Positions 45,921-59,609 of a stretch of 64,000 bases of DNA are shown here, piece after piece. The translations under genes were made by a program, and so were the position numbers. The stretch's first letter is position 1, and each line of letters starts with the position of its first letter. Where the stretch lies: the NCBI RefSeq assembly GCF_036785885.1, contig NC_092323.1, forward strand, positions 18,546,501-18,610,500, written 5' to 3'. The notes under the pieces are model-generated. The model was given only the letters and a program-made list of their open reading frames with translations. It made no database searches and was not told where the DNA came from. This stretch comes from Coffea arabica. Its lineage: Eukaryota; Streptophyta; Magnoliopsida; Gentianales; Rubiaceae.

Positions 45921-48900
45921 TTATCTTGCTTGAGACAACTGAATAGCTTCTTGATCTTGTGTATATTCATCAGCCCAAAGAAACTGATGGGACATGAGGG
46001 AGAATTCTTGATTTCTAACTTCTTCAAGCTGCTCCCACTCTGCCCATCTTGCAGATAATCCCACTCCGTGCAGCATGCTTACAACTTCTGCCATCGTTGG
46101 ACGGTCTTCTGGTGAGTTCTGGGTGCAAAGCAAGGCAACCCGAAGAATTGTCTCGACTTCTTTGGCATCAAAAGTGTGCAAGTTCTCATCCACGATGTCC
46201 TCGAGCCTTTTTTCTCTCAGCAACTTCTTGATCTGGAGAATGACCACAATTATAAAGATACTTCTAATCAACCCTCATCAATCTCAGCGTCTGGAGACAT
46301 ACCGAAATCTATAGAGAAGCAAAATAGCTAGTAGCATGCAGGGATGAAATCCAACTGAACACTAACTTCTTGACCAGTTTGAGCACATATTTCATCAAAA
46401 TAGCAAGGAGAGTTACTCAGCACTGCAACTGAGACCATTTGTGTTTGGAATAGATACATGGATAGTTCCTTAACAACCTTACAGGTCTAAATACTTTCAT
46501 CTATATGTCTACTTATAAAACTTTCTAATCTCTTTGTACTGCATCTTGTAATTGACAAGTTGGTGACTCAAAAGTGGTGCCTGACAAAGCTTTCCAACAA
46601 TGAGTAAATGGCCAGGCGTGCTATTTTGTTTGCACAAGATGTTTATTCTTGAAAAGTACAAGATCAAGGTCTTCTGGACTCATAGATGCTAGAGATACAA
46701 ACTATTAAATGGTACAGCATTTGGTACAATCTAGAGTTAGTGCCACACAAGATGTCAATTGCAAGGATATGTAAGGTGATCCTTTTGGAGAAGTAAAAGC
46801 TGAGAGGAAGAAAGTTAACACTGAGATTAGAAAAAACATAGTAGGAAATCCAATATAAAAAATTTTGAAGCAACTCAGATTCCACATTTCAGCTCCTCAG
46901 TATAAGATCTACTTGCACACTGCACAAAATGATTTTTAAGCATTCTGTCCATACTATTCTATCCTGTTCTTTCTAATGACAGTTCTTCTGTTAACCTGTT
47001 CTGTCTATGGGATTAATGACGATTCTTGATTACTTGAAGTCAGCCAAGGCAAGGGCATTCTTATGGCGTCTGAATTCTGTTGGATGTTAAATTAGTACAA
47101 ATTCCGAGTAGTACAAAGCTATAATACTCTTGGCTGACTTCCACTTTGAGTAACTAATCCAATTAACCATATTGAATTTACAAGTTAAGGCTACTGACCC
47201 AATAAATACAAGGCAGAACACAGGAATAAGGGAAAAAAACCTCAAACTTGGAAGGAATACAACAGGTAGAAACACACGTCACAAGTTAAGGCTACTGGAC
47301 GAAATAAAATCCAATGGAAAAGGAAAAAAAAACACACACACACACGCACACAGAGCAGCACACACACTGAATTGAGCTGCCTTTCAAGAAAACCTTGAAC
47401 ATTGCCTCTGTCAAAGTGAAAAAAACTTAGACGAATAATGTTAAATAAATTGATCAAACAGGCGAATTATAAATGTTCCAACGCTTTCTTTGTGATAGAA
47501 TAAATCTAATTCTCATTATTTCAATCTAGCCAAATCCCTTACGGATTGTAAACAGGGAGGAATTTCTCCAATCCACTCAATATTATCTACTGCCTCTCTT
47601 ATAAACTGACCTAACCAAAAAGCAACCTCAATTGCACCCCTCCTAACCTGTTGAAGTTTATGCCCATGAATTCGTATAAGAAGCACTTGGGCATCAGCAA
47701 CTCTAATTCACCCCTTTCATTACGGCATTTGCTAAAAAAACATTGCAAGATCTCCCACAAACTAGGGGCGTAAGATTTATCAAAAGGTGTTGAGAAAGAA
47801 TAAATCAAGGAGTTGGCCTATTTCTCATTTTCTCTATTCACACTCTACCCGTATATAATTGTCATATCATGAATTACAAACAAGAATATAAATCAAGGAG
47901 TTGGCCTATTTCTCATTACGGCATTTGCTAAAAAAACATTGCAAGATCTCCCACAAACTAGGGGCGTAAGATTTATCAAAAGGTGTTGAGAAAGAATAAA
48001 TCAAGGAGTTGGCCTATTTCTCATTTTCTCTATTCACACTCTACCCGTATATAATTGTCATATCATGAATTACAAACAAGAATAGAACAGGAACATAACA
48101 GTATTGCAATACAATCCTGAGTTATAGCCATTATTGCAGTATAAGTCTGTCTGAATTTCAAGAATGAATGAAATAACTCACATGATCCAGTAGTAGAACA
48201 TCCTCCTCTTCTTCAAGCCGAGAGAAATCTATTGCACGCTGACCGGTTACAAGTTCTAGAAGAGTTATACCATATCCAAACACGTCTGTCTTCTCCGAAG
48301 ACTTTCCAGTCGACAAATATTCAGGGGCAATGTGTCCCATGGTTCCTCGGACTTGAGTTGTAATGTGTGTTAGTTTTGTATCGACTAACTTTGCAAGCCC
48401 AAAATCTCCAAGAACAGCTTCAAAGTCATCATCCAGGAGGATATTCGCAGCCTTTAAATCCCGGTGAATGATTTTCGGATTGCAATGCTCATGCAGGTAC
48501 TCCAGGCCATGTGCTGTACCAGAAGCTATTCTTTTCCTAGTAGGCCAGTCTAATCCCTTCTCTCCAGGTTTGAGGTCTATCACAGGATGAATAATAGATA
48601 TTTAACAAGTACTGATCAGTCATTCATATAATTACAGGTCATGCATACTAATAACTAGCAAATACAACAATTGCTCTGTATCCTTCAAACAAATTGTGTA
48701 TTAATATAAACTGGTATTGTCACAAAATTCTACAGAAAATGAAACCTGCTACAGAGGATAAAAGCTAGTAAAAAGATTTCCATTTATACTTGCATCCTTG
48801 TTTAAGAACTTTTCCTTTCTCATGTATTCTTCTATATAAACAATTTGGATACTTCTACAAAATGAGAAGCTATTAGAAAGGAATCTTCATTGTTCCATAT

Positions 48901-51900
48901 AATTTAAGTTTTTGTAAGACATCATCTTGTTTGTTGAACAGGACTTTCAAGCATTGTAAAACTGAACAGACATTATTAGAGGCGAAAAAAAAAGAGAACA
49001 GCACAGAAACTAATTGTAAACTTGAGGGATAGCAATCAGTTATCCTGGCCATTTTAGCACTCTGTCTCCTGGGGCACAAGGGGCATGATGACGCGACGGC
49101 AACCATACCTTCATCCGGCTTATCACCAGCTAAAACTCAAACTCTTTCCTCTTCAATGTAGACTACTTTGCTTACTGTTTAACGTGCTAACATGCTGAGA
49201 TCCAATACAGGTTTAGATCAAAAGGGTGTTGATTCCATAAAACACGAGATGAGTAACTGTCAATTCACTCATGACTCAACTGGGGTTCATGTCAGTGGAG
49301 GAAATAAATCAGAAGAAAGGGATTCTAACTACAAGACCCTAAACTGAGAACTTAATGAAAGAGAAAGATAGCAATTGTATAACTATCAAAAATATGTCAG
49401 TAAAATTTACATAAAAATTAACCTCAAATTCCATTTTCAAACATTTATGAGAAAAGGAAAACAAGAAAAATAACTTGTCCTTAAATTCCCAGTACCCTAT
49501 TCAAATAGTTGGAAATGGAAATACTCACTTCTTAACGTCGTTCAAAGGTCACTAGGCATCTTGCTTAATATATCCTTTCTTCCACACCTAATTGTAACAA
49601 TCCATCATTTCCAAGCATAAGATACTTTACCAGAATACATTTGGCAGAGCTCTAGAAATTGCTCCTAAGATCGTTCTAAGAAAGCAGTCTTAATTACTTC
49701 AACTGATTTCTTTTAAAATACATACACAACCTTTTCCATACTTTTGAATACATAATCAATTATCCCTGTCCGGTCTGATCTGACATGAGCTCCTCACGCT
49801 TTACATCTTAACTTCCACAATATCTTGACAAAGAAAAGAAAAGAAAAGAAAGATAGAGATTAAACTTGCTAGGCTAGAACAAAGTTCATTGGGAACAATT
49901 TGACGAGCCAGTAAGACCTTTCTCTTTTTGCAGATGCTGGCACAGTAGAAAGTTCAGCGAATTGGTGCAGTTGTTATGGAATAAGTATCTTTCTTTTGAA
50001 ATTTTTGTAATCTAGCAACAAAAAATAATAATAATATTGAAGAATTCATAATCAAATTTAGTCCAGTTAAACAGCTAAACCCAATAGTTGATTTATTTAT
50101 GGGTAGAACGACTAAACATAATGGAAAATCTCCTGGACAAACCATTTTAAATTATGTCCAGAGAATATTAAATTGAGTACAATATTGACATCAATTTCAG
50201 ATGACAAAACAATCAATGCATTCTTCTTATGGTTAAACTGTGGAAGAATACCAGTGCCTACACAAAAGCAGTTTATAACATGTACCGGTAAAGAGGCTAT
50301 TAATGTTGGCAGTTAAAGGGGAAGTGCACACTTGAAAAATTGGTCTTCAGTCATACTCAGTTTAAAAAAAAAAAAAAATCAATAACCAGGACTATACATG
50401 TAACATAATAATTTGATGGCAATGCAAGAGAGTGGTCTAAAAAGCTTCTAAACTTTCAAACTCATTGCATCTTTGATTCCATTTAGCAATTGGGGAAGTA
50501 AATGTAACAAATTTGCCCGCACTTGCCAGCAAATATTTCCTCCAAACCGTAGAACTGCAGCAATTGATTGCAACTTTTACTATAAATACGCATCCACAAA
50601 CAATGTTCAAATGAAGTTCCATTTCTCATATCCATTAAGTCAAATATTAGTTATCCAGACTAAGGGAACCAAGCTGAAGTATTAACATCCATGAAAAATG
50701 AAGAAAGAGAGATTGTACAAGATACCTCTTAACCGATATGCCACACTGAGGTTCTGCATGAAAGGATAAACCAGGATTCTCTCAGAAGAGGTGGTACAAA
50801 ATCCAATTAACCGGAGCAGATTTTTGTGAACTGCTACACTTATCAATTGAACTTCCCTAAGAAATGCGGCCTCTCCACCAGGACTGTGATAGTCTGTTAG
50901 GCGTTTCACAGCAACCTTTGTGTTATCTGAAAGCATGCCTTTATAAACTTTTCCAAAACCTCCTTGTCCAATAACACTGCTCTCACTGAAATTGTCTGTT
51001 GCAAGCTGGATTTCGCGCCAAGAAAACCTTCTCAGTTGTCCAAACGAAATCTTGCATTCATCTTCACCTGAAGAGACAAAAGATGCAAATGCCGGACATT
51101 GAGTCAAAGCTTTCCAAAATATATTCTAGTAACCTGAAGTCATAAATGCCAGTTTGAAAGTTCATTAAAACGGAAGAGATTGTTATCTACAAATGATTGT
51201 CAATTTAAGCGGGAAGGTAATGCTTACTTGTTGGTAAACAAATCTTAAATGCATATTCAGCAGTATGAATATTTGGCTATAGCTGTATATAGTGGATGAT
51301 TCATCTAATACTCAATAAACAGATAGTTATAAGTGAACTTCTCTGTTTGTTTATCTAATTATATAATTATTGGTATTTTGTCTATTTTATTGCTTATGGC
51401 GGGTAAGTTGGAAAATTCCTGTACTACCTTAATTCACAACTACAACAAAAATGAATCAAAAAAGCATGCTGTGTTGGAAAAATTAATGTTTTCATCATCT
51501 GTTGGTGCTCATTTTTTTCAGCAGCAGTATATAGTCATATTCAAGCTAATTTTAGGTGAACATGCAATCAACAGACTCATATTATAGTACATGGCACATT
51601 AACTTGGCACATCAACAGACTCATATTATAGTACATGGCACATTAACTTGCGATTTCACGTTCCTAGATTAAAGTTCTCAAGATTTTCAAGTAAAAGATA
51701 TCACAAAAGTCTGAAACGATCACAGGCCAAGTGTTGTCTCCTGCACGTGCACAACTGATAGCACTTTTTAACACTTCAAATCACTTTTTTTTCTAAGCTA
51801 CAATTGATGATTTATTTGGATTTGAGTTTTTATTTCACTTTGAGTATCTGACTTTTCTAAGAAACTAAAGTACTGATATGAGAGATCCTGTGTTCTGGTA

Positions 51901-54900
51901 TACCTTGGGGAGTGAGATTTAGCTGATTGTCAAAAATTGTATGAGAAGCATGTCACAACATCAAGAAACAAATATGATAACTTTCTTATAACCCATTTGT
52001 ATAGTGGGGGCAGTAGCTTAAATATGGTTTAACAGGAGCTTGTTGAAAACTTGGAGTGAAGGTAGAAGGACATCCTTGTCCTTATGATCTCGGGTGGTTA
52101 AATGACATATTGACACTTCAATTCCTGGTAATAATACTTGATGCAGGCAAAGTTTTGAGTAATCTCAATGGTGAGATGAGTGACCTATAAAGTTGCTTAC
52201 GTTTTGCTCAGAAAACCTTGGATTGAGTGCAAGGTTGTATAGAAATTAGGCTGCCTACACTCTAAATTACCGAGTGCAAAAGAGTATTGTGACCACCAAG
52301 GATATTCTTAACTTCAAGTTGGCGGCGATCAAATCTCCTTAATGCATATACATTTACGGTTAAAGAAACAAAATTATGATTAGGGAGATTCGTGTGAAAA
52401 CGAGTGAAGACTTGTAGAAGATGGGAGTCCTCAAGTTGGTCACCTGAGAACACAATGCTTCACAGTCAAGCATCTCTAACTATTGGCTTACTGATACCAG
52501 AAGAATTTCTGTATGGAAATAATAATTCGTGGTTCACTTTGTACTTTACTCTCTTCCAGCATTTTGAAGCAAGTTTACCAAATTCTTCATCCCAAGGCAT
52601 GGATTACCATCAAAACTGCAGAATCTTAAACTACAGACTCGAGTTCATCCAAAAAGGGGGAATTCGAGGTTGACCATATGACCAGCGAGAAAAAGCAGGT
52701 TTAAAGAGTGGTTGTTTGATTATTATGAAGCAGGCTAATTCTGAAAACTTCTGCATCAAGTTGTTACTTAATATTGGTGCTGAGATTAGTTAACTTTGTA
52801 TGCAATTTTATGAGTCATTATCTTCCTTGTGCTACCCCAGGATCAAGTACTTTTAGTAGTCCTGATTTAACCAGGATTTGCATTCTATAAGCTAATCTCA
52901 TGTATATATATATGCTAGCCTTCTCATAATATTGTATGCTCAACAAAATTTCTTGAGTTTTGCTAAAGTATTGTAGGTACTCGATAATTTCTTATATTCT
53001 AAGTTAAATTCTGTATTGCTTTGTAGAGGTTTCAAGGTCGAATATAATCTGTAACTTTCTTTTTTGAAGATCATACACTAATTTGAGAAGTGTCATTTGT
53101 CCTTAGTAGACAAGCTCCAAAGCTCTGCTAATACCAATTGTAGGCCACTGACAAAGGATAGCATCTAACCTTGGCTTAATTACCAAGCTTAGAGCAGCTC
53201 TACATTGTAGTCAAGTTCAAAGGAGGCTGCAACTGGGACAGGAAGTGGAAGGACCACAATGTGAGACTGAAAGATTGAGATAAGTTAAGAATACTCCCAG
53301 GATGTTGCAGTAATATCTTGTTTAAGTGCGACATTACATAAAGCACATGTTATTTAGATGATTCATGTACTTTTTAACAGTTAAAGGCTCAAATTAATAT
53401 CTCACTCACAAAAATCTTAAAGCTTCTCTCTTTGTATGTTATTTAGGTGCCAATAACCATTGATGGATGGATACAAACTCCACAGTTGTGAAACATCTTT
53501 GGATTTCTAGATTTCAGATACCATACAAAAAATAAGCTCAATGACTATCCTGTTCTCTAAATCTCCTTTAAAGCTTCTTCATGATCTAGACTGATGTCTA
53601 ATAGAGCTATTCTATTCTGCAACTCCATCTTAAATGTTTTCCACAGGATTTGTATCATGCTTGGCAAAAGTTTCAAATTTTTCTTTACAGGAAGTTTAAT
53701 AGCAGTAAGTACTACATTATTCATGGCATTACAGGAGCCTATAAGTATTTAAGAATTGTGTTTATCCTCCTGATTCTGTAGGTGACCAGATTAAAGAAAT
53801 GGGGAGACAAGTGGAAGCTGGTTGGACAGGCTTCAAGACCTGACAAGAAGTTTTAAATCTTTGTGCAGAACCTAACATTCCTAGTTATATCCTCATATAG
53901 CTTCTACTGTTAATAATTTTTAGTTAGGAGTTGATTTGCTGTTTACTGGTTTTAGGCCAATCCCCTGCCCCCTTTTCTTGCACTTGTAAAGTTATGAAGA
54001 TATCAATAAAAGTATAGCAAAACTCTATGATGCTTATTTCCAGAAACTGGCTTGAGATATCGTGTATTAGATGTTTCATATATAAAATTTGAGTTTGAGG
54101 GCCAAAATGGCTACAAGACTACAAAGACTAGGATAGCAGCCCCAAGAGTTAAAGGTCTTAAGTTGAAATTTCTCATATGTATGTTTTTATTTTTGCAATT
54201 TAAAGTGCAGAGTTGCCATGAAAGCAGTTAAGTTCAGAAAATGACTTCTGCAGTACTTTTCTGCTACAGCTAATTTTTCATCACAGATGTTCCATGTCAT
54301 GGCTATTCCTTCACTACGTTTTATCAATTTCTTTCACTTCTTTTCCCCTTGAACCTGAAGTTTTTAGACCTTTTGCCTATCTTACACCACAAAGCCATCC
54401 CCACAACCACCAGTTTGGAATAGCCAAGACTGAATGGTTCAAGATTTCCCATCTGTTATAATATAATGACTTCTCAAGATCTGGTTTCAAAGTCTAGAAG
54501 CCTACTTAAAGAAACATTTCTGCTCCTGGTATGAGAAGTGAGTGCAGACACAACTAGATACACAATTAACAAAGTAAGCCAAAAGCAGTGATTATTTAAA
54601 ATTTAATCGGAGAAAATGGAAAATTGAAAACTTGCCTTCAACATCGACAAATACATCTTGTTTGAACTTCCGTACTTTATGAAACTGGTGTAGAAAAGCA
54701 CCCCCAAGCAATAGAAGAATGAATAAACCACAGGTAACACCAGTTATTACAACTTGGACCCTCTTTTTCTTGCCAGAAACTAATGAAAATCGAGAGATCA
54801 GTTTCATGAGTCCAAAAATATGATCAAATAATGAAAGGAATCCAACTTATACAACCAATAGCCAAACCTGGAACAGAGGAACTTGAAACACAAGGTTGCT

Positions 54901-57900
54901 GGAAAGCTGTGCCACAACTAAGATGTGTGCCTGTGAAACTGATTTATAATCCATAAGAAAAAAATAAACCACTGAGAGGGAATAGAACAGAACATCAAGA
55001 AAGAATTCTCAGCAGTATGAGAAAAAAAACATAATAATTTTTGGCCATATCCTGATAATGCTTGGAAATGTTATGGTTACAATGCTGCACACATTAAGCT
55101 CTTTTGATACTCTCCATGTACATCATGTACAAATAGCAAGGCAAAGTAAGTTTCAATTCTATAACCCATCAAGGTAAAGTATTCGTCCTCTTTCGTCAAA
55201 TCTGAGCATTCCTGGTAGTTCTCTTTCTTGCCTAAAATCTATAGTATATTTTTGAGCACTAGCTGTTAGATGAAGTTGGAAACTTATGATAAAGTGGAGG
55301 CTGTGGAGGCCATTGTAAATGTGACAGCTAAAACTGTGCAACTAGTTTCAGTTCACCACTTACATGAGGAAGTTGAAGCTTAAATATTTGAAAATCTAAC
55401 ATGTTGAGATCTAAATTAATAGCTGAGAATTTCTATGCCAAAATCAACGAGAATTAATTTAAAACCAGAGACCAATGTTTTTCACATACCCTACCAAAAC
55501 CAAAATCTGAGGAACAATATCATTAGAAAGGCTTCATTGTATGTTCTGATAGAGGAGAATCACAGGATAGGATTAACATTAAAACAGTCAAGGACAATCC
55601 TGATTACCTCTAAATTTAATGAACCAAAGAAACACGAAAACTTCCAGTTATGACCATATGAAGCTAGTGTGCAGTTTCAGGAGTCAACAGTCAGAGGTAA
55701 ACATTTGAAGAGAAATGATGATCATGGAAACCTAGTCGTCAGAATTCGAGAGGAGAAAATAAACTGGTGGTAACTTACTTGAATGTGGGCAATGAAAACA
55801 ACTTAGTTGGAATTCTTCCAGTTAGGTCATTGGATGAGAGATCCCTACAATCCAATAAATGCAGGTGATACCCGAATAATCAAAAGGAAAAGAAACTGCA
55901 CATACAATAAAAGAGAAGTTAAAGATCTCAAAAAAATTACTTACAATTGCATCAAGCTAGCGACATTAACAAGTGAATCTGGAATGGGTCCACTTAAGCG
56001 GTTTTCCTTCAGTATCCTGATGTAGAGGTGAAACTACATGTTCAGCACAATTAGTAATTGGGGAACAACGTTGCAAGAAAATTTTCAACATAAGACAGAT
56101 ATGCAAAATTGAAGAAATTACTGAAGATCTTGAAAGCAAAAACAGAGAAGTAGGGAGTTCTTGAATGTTTAACAGCAGCTGAAGAAGAAATGCGCCTGAC
56201 GTACAGATGTTTAAGGTTTGAAAATTGGCCCCAAGTGGTTGGTATAGGACCAATAAATTTATTTTGTCCAAGATTCAGATTTTGCAGATTCTCCATGGTG
56301 CTAAGACAACCGGGCAAATCACCAGACAAGTTATTATCATGCAGATCCCTGCATGATTGCAGAGGCATGTAAGTTACATCAATAGAATGTGAAACACAAT
56401 GAAATCTTTATCTTTCTTAAACTCCAGCAAGGAGCAAGTAATTTCCCTCAAACTTATCAAAGCTTTATTACTTATTTTAATGAAGAATTTAATCACTTCC
56501 TTTAACTAAGTCAATACCCTACTAAGCATCAAAATTGCAGTTCTGATATTGGTGCAACATATGAATTTTCTAGTGAGTTTAGAACAACTTCTGTTGATTA
56601 GTCCCTGCATAGCAAGAGTAAGAATACTCTTTTGTTTCTGTCCTTGACCCTTAAAGATTTCAATCACTTACTAAGACCTAAGACAATACTTTCGCCATGC
56701 TTCCAATATGGGCAAAGTAAATATAGGGCGTCTCCTTAAGTTCTTGCATTGTTGCCGATAAAGGACTTAGGTTTCCCTAGGATTACAAACCTCACCAGTC
56801 CCTTCTTATGAGATTATCAAATCAGTCCCATGCACGACAAATGCCTATTTTCACAAGCAAATAGAAACCTAGTGAAGCAGCACCAATTAAATCAAGATAA
56901 AAGTTTACAGAAGTAGAAACTGCCAAACAAAACATTTGCTTCCAAAACTAAGAGAGATACAAACATAGTGGAAACTTTACTAAGATGCAGAAACGTACAA
57001 TGTAACCAAGGATTTTAGTTTGGTTATGGATGGCGAGACAGTTCCTGAAAATCCTTTAGAAGCTAGGCTCCTGAACAGCATATTGTTCACAAAGTAAGTG
57101 GATAGAGAAAAGTATTGGAACTAGGAAGAAAACATTAGATTACTAATAACAATTTTAAAGCAGAAAACTTACAGAGCCACGACATTCCCATTTAAACATG
57201 TAACATTAAACCAACTGAAACAAGGGCTCACAAAATGGAAATCCCAATCAACTCTGTTATTGGAATCATTCAAAGCTGTTAGGAATTCCATTAAAGCTTC
57301 ACCTGAAACATTAGCATAATGATAATTATCTCTCAGCAAAGAATAAAAATGTGCTGACAGGTTGAAACTTGTGTTTATCCAGAATGCAGGAACTTTTGAT
57401 ATAAGAAGGATATAGGTAACAAGGTTTTTCTTTACTGAAATAACTCCGATAAGGTTACATGTTGTTACATTGCAACAAAATCAGTTAAACCCAAGCTGCA
57501 TTCTATTTCCTGATCATTACATGATCAAAATTTTGACACATAATTTGGTACTATTAGAACTTGTCTTGTCCAAAATAATTAGACCTATGCTTTTCAATCC
57601 CAATTTCAGGTTATTAGCTGTTATGATCTTCAAGCTACTTTTTCTGAGGATGTTACATTTGCATGTAATGCTTCAATCCTGGATCAAAGGTGAATTGTGG
57701 AAGCAATATCAACACTCAATTCTCCTCTATTCTCATCTTATAGAAGAACTCAACAATATTTCAAAGTGCACGAACATTTAAAAACTTTCATATATTTCCA
57801 CTAGAGATTTAACATCAGATATTTTTTTAAAAAAACTCTATGCAAGGACAGAAGGTTCGCATCGAAGGATGAGTAAAAAATGATCACATATCAATCAACT

Positions 57901-58440
57901 GTATTGCTTCTTCTCTAGCATTCTTCTTCTTCTTCAAAATTTTGATGCCATGGACAATTGGTGCTGCGTCTTCATAAAATGAAAGCAGATATGTGCCCTT
58001 CTATTGAATATACTAATGGAAAAAGAGTCTTAAAGAAAAGTATGAACTTGTTGATGCTAAGACAGAAACAAGACATCAAAAGTTTTGATTGAAAGAAAGC
58101 CAAAGCAGCGATTAGCAAGAGTTATATCCAAATTGGTGAGTATCAGAAAATGATCCTGCAGTTTCTAATTCAGCAGTCCAAGCATAAGAACCAAACAATG
58201 CATTGCTTACATCATTGCCATTCATAAAACTACAAATCTTTTGCCAGAAAACAGATTGAGACATACCTTCAACATCAGGCTTATTCGTTGAGTAAGTGCC
58301 ACTGGAGAAAAGTAGGAGGAATATGAAACCGGCCAGTAGCTCCAAATGTGAATACCAAAGGAAAAAGGCCCTACTCGTGTGACCCGTTCTAACTTCCAAG
58401 GAGGGCGCATTGGCTGATCCTTTACCTCGTTTAGGAGATT
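45921..58440 (-). CDS. LRR-II receptor-like Ser/Thr kinase (At5g10290/At5g63710/At5g65240 group)
   Basis: Membrane receptor kinase spliced from exons (high to low coordinate): 58440-58267 (signal peptide, [12 protein letters not shown]; upstream limit is an inferred acceptor), 57302-57173 (cap with [11 protein letters not shown]), 57070-56999, 56348-56205, 56016-55945 and 55844-55779 (about five LRRs in 72-bp-type exons), 54938-54868 ([16 protein letters not shown]), 54779-54636 (membrane span [12 protein letters not shown]), 51067-50726 (kinase N-lobe, [14 protein letters not shown]), 48576-48182 ([32 protein letters not shown]), 46232-45921 (C-lobe, stop TAA). All junctions keep frame, giving about 620 residues, as in the family. 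HRD, DFG and the AVK lysine are present, so it is an active-type RD kinase. The 51068-54635 intron has a GC donor. No in-frame ATG is seen in the first exon. Confidence 0.88.
47327..47369. repeat. CA microsatellite in a kinase intron
   Basis: A short A run is followed by ACACACACACACACGCACAC with interruptions and a further CA part. It lies in the intron 46233-48181. Confidence 0.85.
47717..48084. repeat. Tandem duplication with 196-bp period in a kinase intron
   Basis: The sequence starting TCATTACGGCATTTGC at 47717 recurs at 47913 and continues to about 48084 almost without difference. The near-identity suggests a recent event. It lies just downstream of the catalytic exon, in the last intron. 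Confidence 0.9.
51068..54635 (-). other. GC-AG intron of the kinase gene
   Basis: The exon end GTTGAAG is followed by GCAAGT (54635-54630), and the acceptor CTTCAG stands before 51067. Joining gives the frame D-V-E-G-E-D-E, which fits the family. No GT donor nearby keeps the frame. AG|GCAAGT is the standard context of the rare GC-AG introns. The intron is 3568 bases long, the longest of the gene, and includes a 44-bp tandem duplication at 51567-51654. Confidence 0.85.
51567..51654. repeat. 44-bp tandem duplication
   Basis: ATCAACAGACTCATATTATA and what follows occurs at 51567 and again at 51611, essentially identical over the unit, inside the large kinase intron. Confidence 0.9.
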
Positions 58441-58456
58441 CTGTAGTAAAGGAAGA

Positions 58457-59537
58457 TTCAAACAGAATGTTTCAACATGGATCAACAAAATGTAAAAAAT
58501 CTGTCAAGAAAAAAAAAGAACAAAAAACACTGATGCTCATCATAGAACTTTGCTCATGCTTACACCTCTTTTGCAAACTATTACTGAAGTAACTATTTGC
58601 ATCATGCTTATCTAGTATTTCACACAACAGCAATGTTCATTATTTTTCCACTGATGTCAATTAAAATACACATTTAAGCCATCTCTGAATTAAATGAGAT
58701 ATATTCATAACTCAACAACAGTCATTCAGGTGCTTGATAATTAATTGAGTCAAGATTATAGGAGTTCACATTCTCAGATTGTCCAGATCACTAGAACTTA
58801 TAATAGGAATCTGTACTCTGAGATGTTCACAAATTTCAAATGTTGCTTGGACCTTAGGAACAAGGGATATATGAATGTCTACACCTGAAAAAGGACAGCG
58901 TCTTTCGACAATCAATACATAATTTCCATTAAAGCTAAAGTGAATAACATAATCCATGTACAAATGATTTCATTTACAAGAAAGACTAGACCATGACCCT
59001 GAGTACCGTTGCCCGTGCCAACATATATGGATTACTGTGACAAGTATCCTCAGTCTCTTTCAGACTATGCTGACCACAAACAACATCTGTTCCTCATCTA
59101 AGCCAATTATTTTCCCTTTCTGAGCTGAATTCGTGGCTTAAGCAGCATGTTGAACTTCCCCTACTTAATCAACTGCCTTATGAAAAGAGTACTAAGAGTA
59201 GTTGCAGATCTGTGTTTCTTTTTTATGCTTGTCTTTGTGAGATACGCAACCTTTTTATTTACTGCCATGTAAAATGCAATCAGGAAGAAACACTTTGAAT
59301 AAACCAAAAAGCAATTAGAGGGAAGACACCAAAAGAAAGGACGAACATAATCAAGTCTCAAACCCCCGCCCACCCTTAAAAAAAAAAAAAATGCACACAG
59401 CTCGGATCCTGGTTAAGTTAACAAGCAAGCATTTACCAAGGCAGATTGCTGAGGAACAAGGCTTATCAAAAACATTGTAAACCTTCATTCACACATTCAA
59501 AACCACACACTGACTTGAATAGAGCCTCTGATTCCAT
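58457..59537. other. Upstream region of the kinase gene
   Basis: The missing first exon with the ATG or the 5' UTR should lie here or farther upstream. I could not fix it: short open frames exist but none joins in frame to 58440 with clear splice sites. Confidence 0.4.
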
Positions 59538-59609
59538 CATTTCTTCACTTTTCTATCAAAGTGCTAAAAATGACATGCATTAGCACTTTGATAGAAAAGT
59601 GAAGAAATG
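59538..59609. repeat. Perfect 29-bp inverted repeat with 14-base loop
   Basis: The arm 59538-59566 (beginning CATTTCTTCACTTTTCTATC) is repeated in reverse complement without mismatch at 59581-59609. The loop is AAAATGACATGCAT. It would form a stable hairpin if transcribed. No A/T-tailed terminator context or TSD was seen. Confidence 0.9.

Noticed and set aside
47521..47808. Minus-strand open stretches (for example 47611-47808) inside the last kinase intron
   Set aside because: Readable in pieces over two frames but resembling no family I can name; the duplicated surroundings and frame breaks make a gene unlikely.
55159..55341. Minus-strand 60-residue frame between kinase exons, as an LRR exon
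   Set aside because: It has no LRR pattern, and the exons on both sides join in frame without it.
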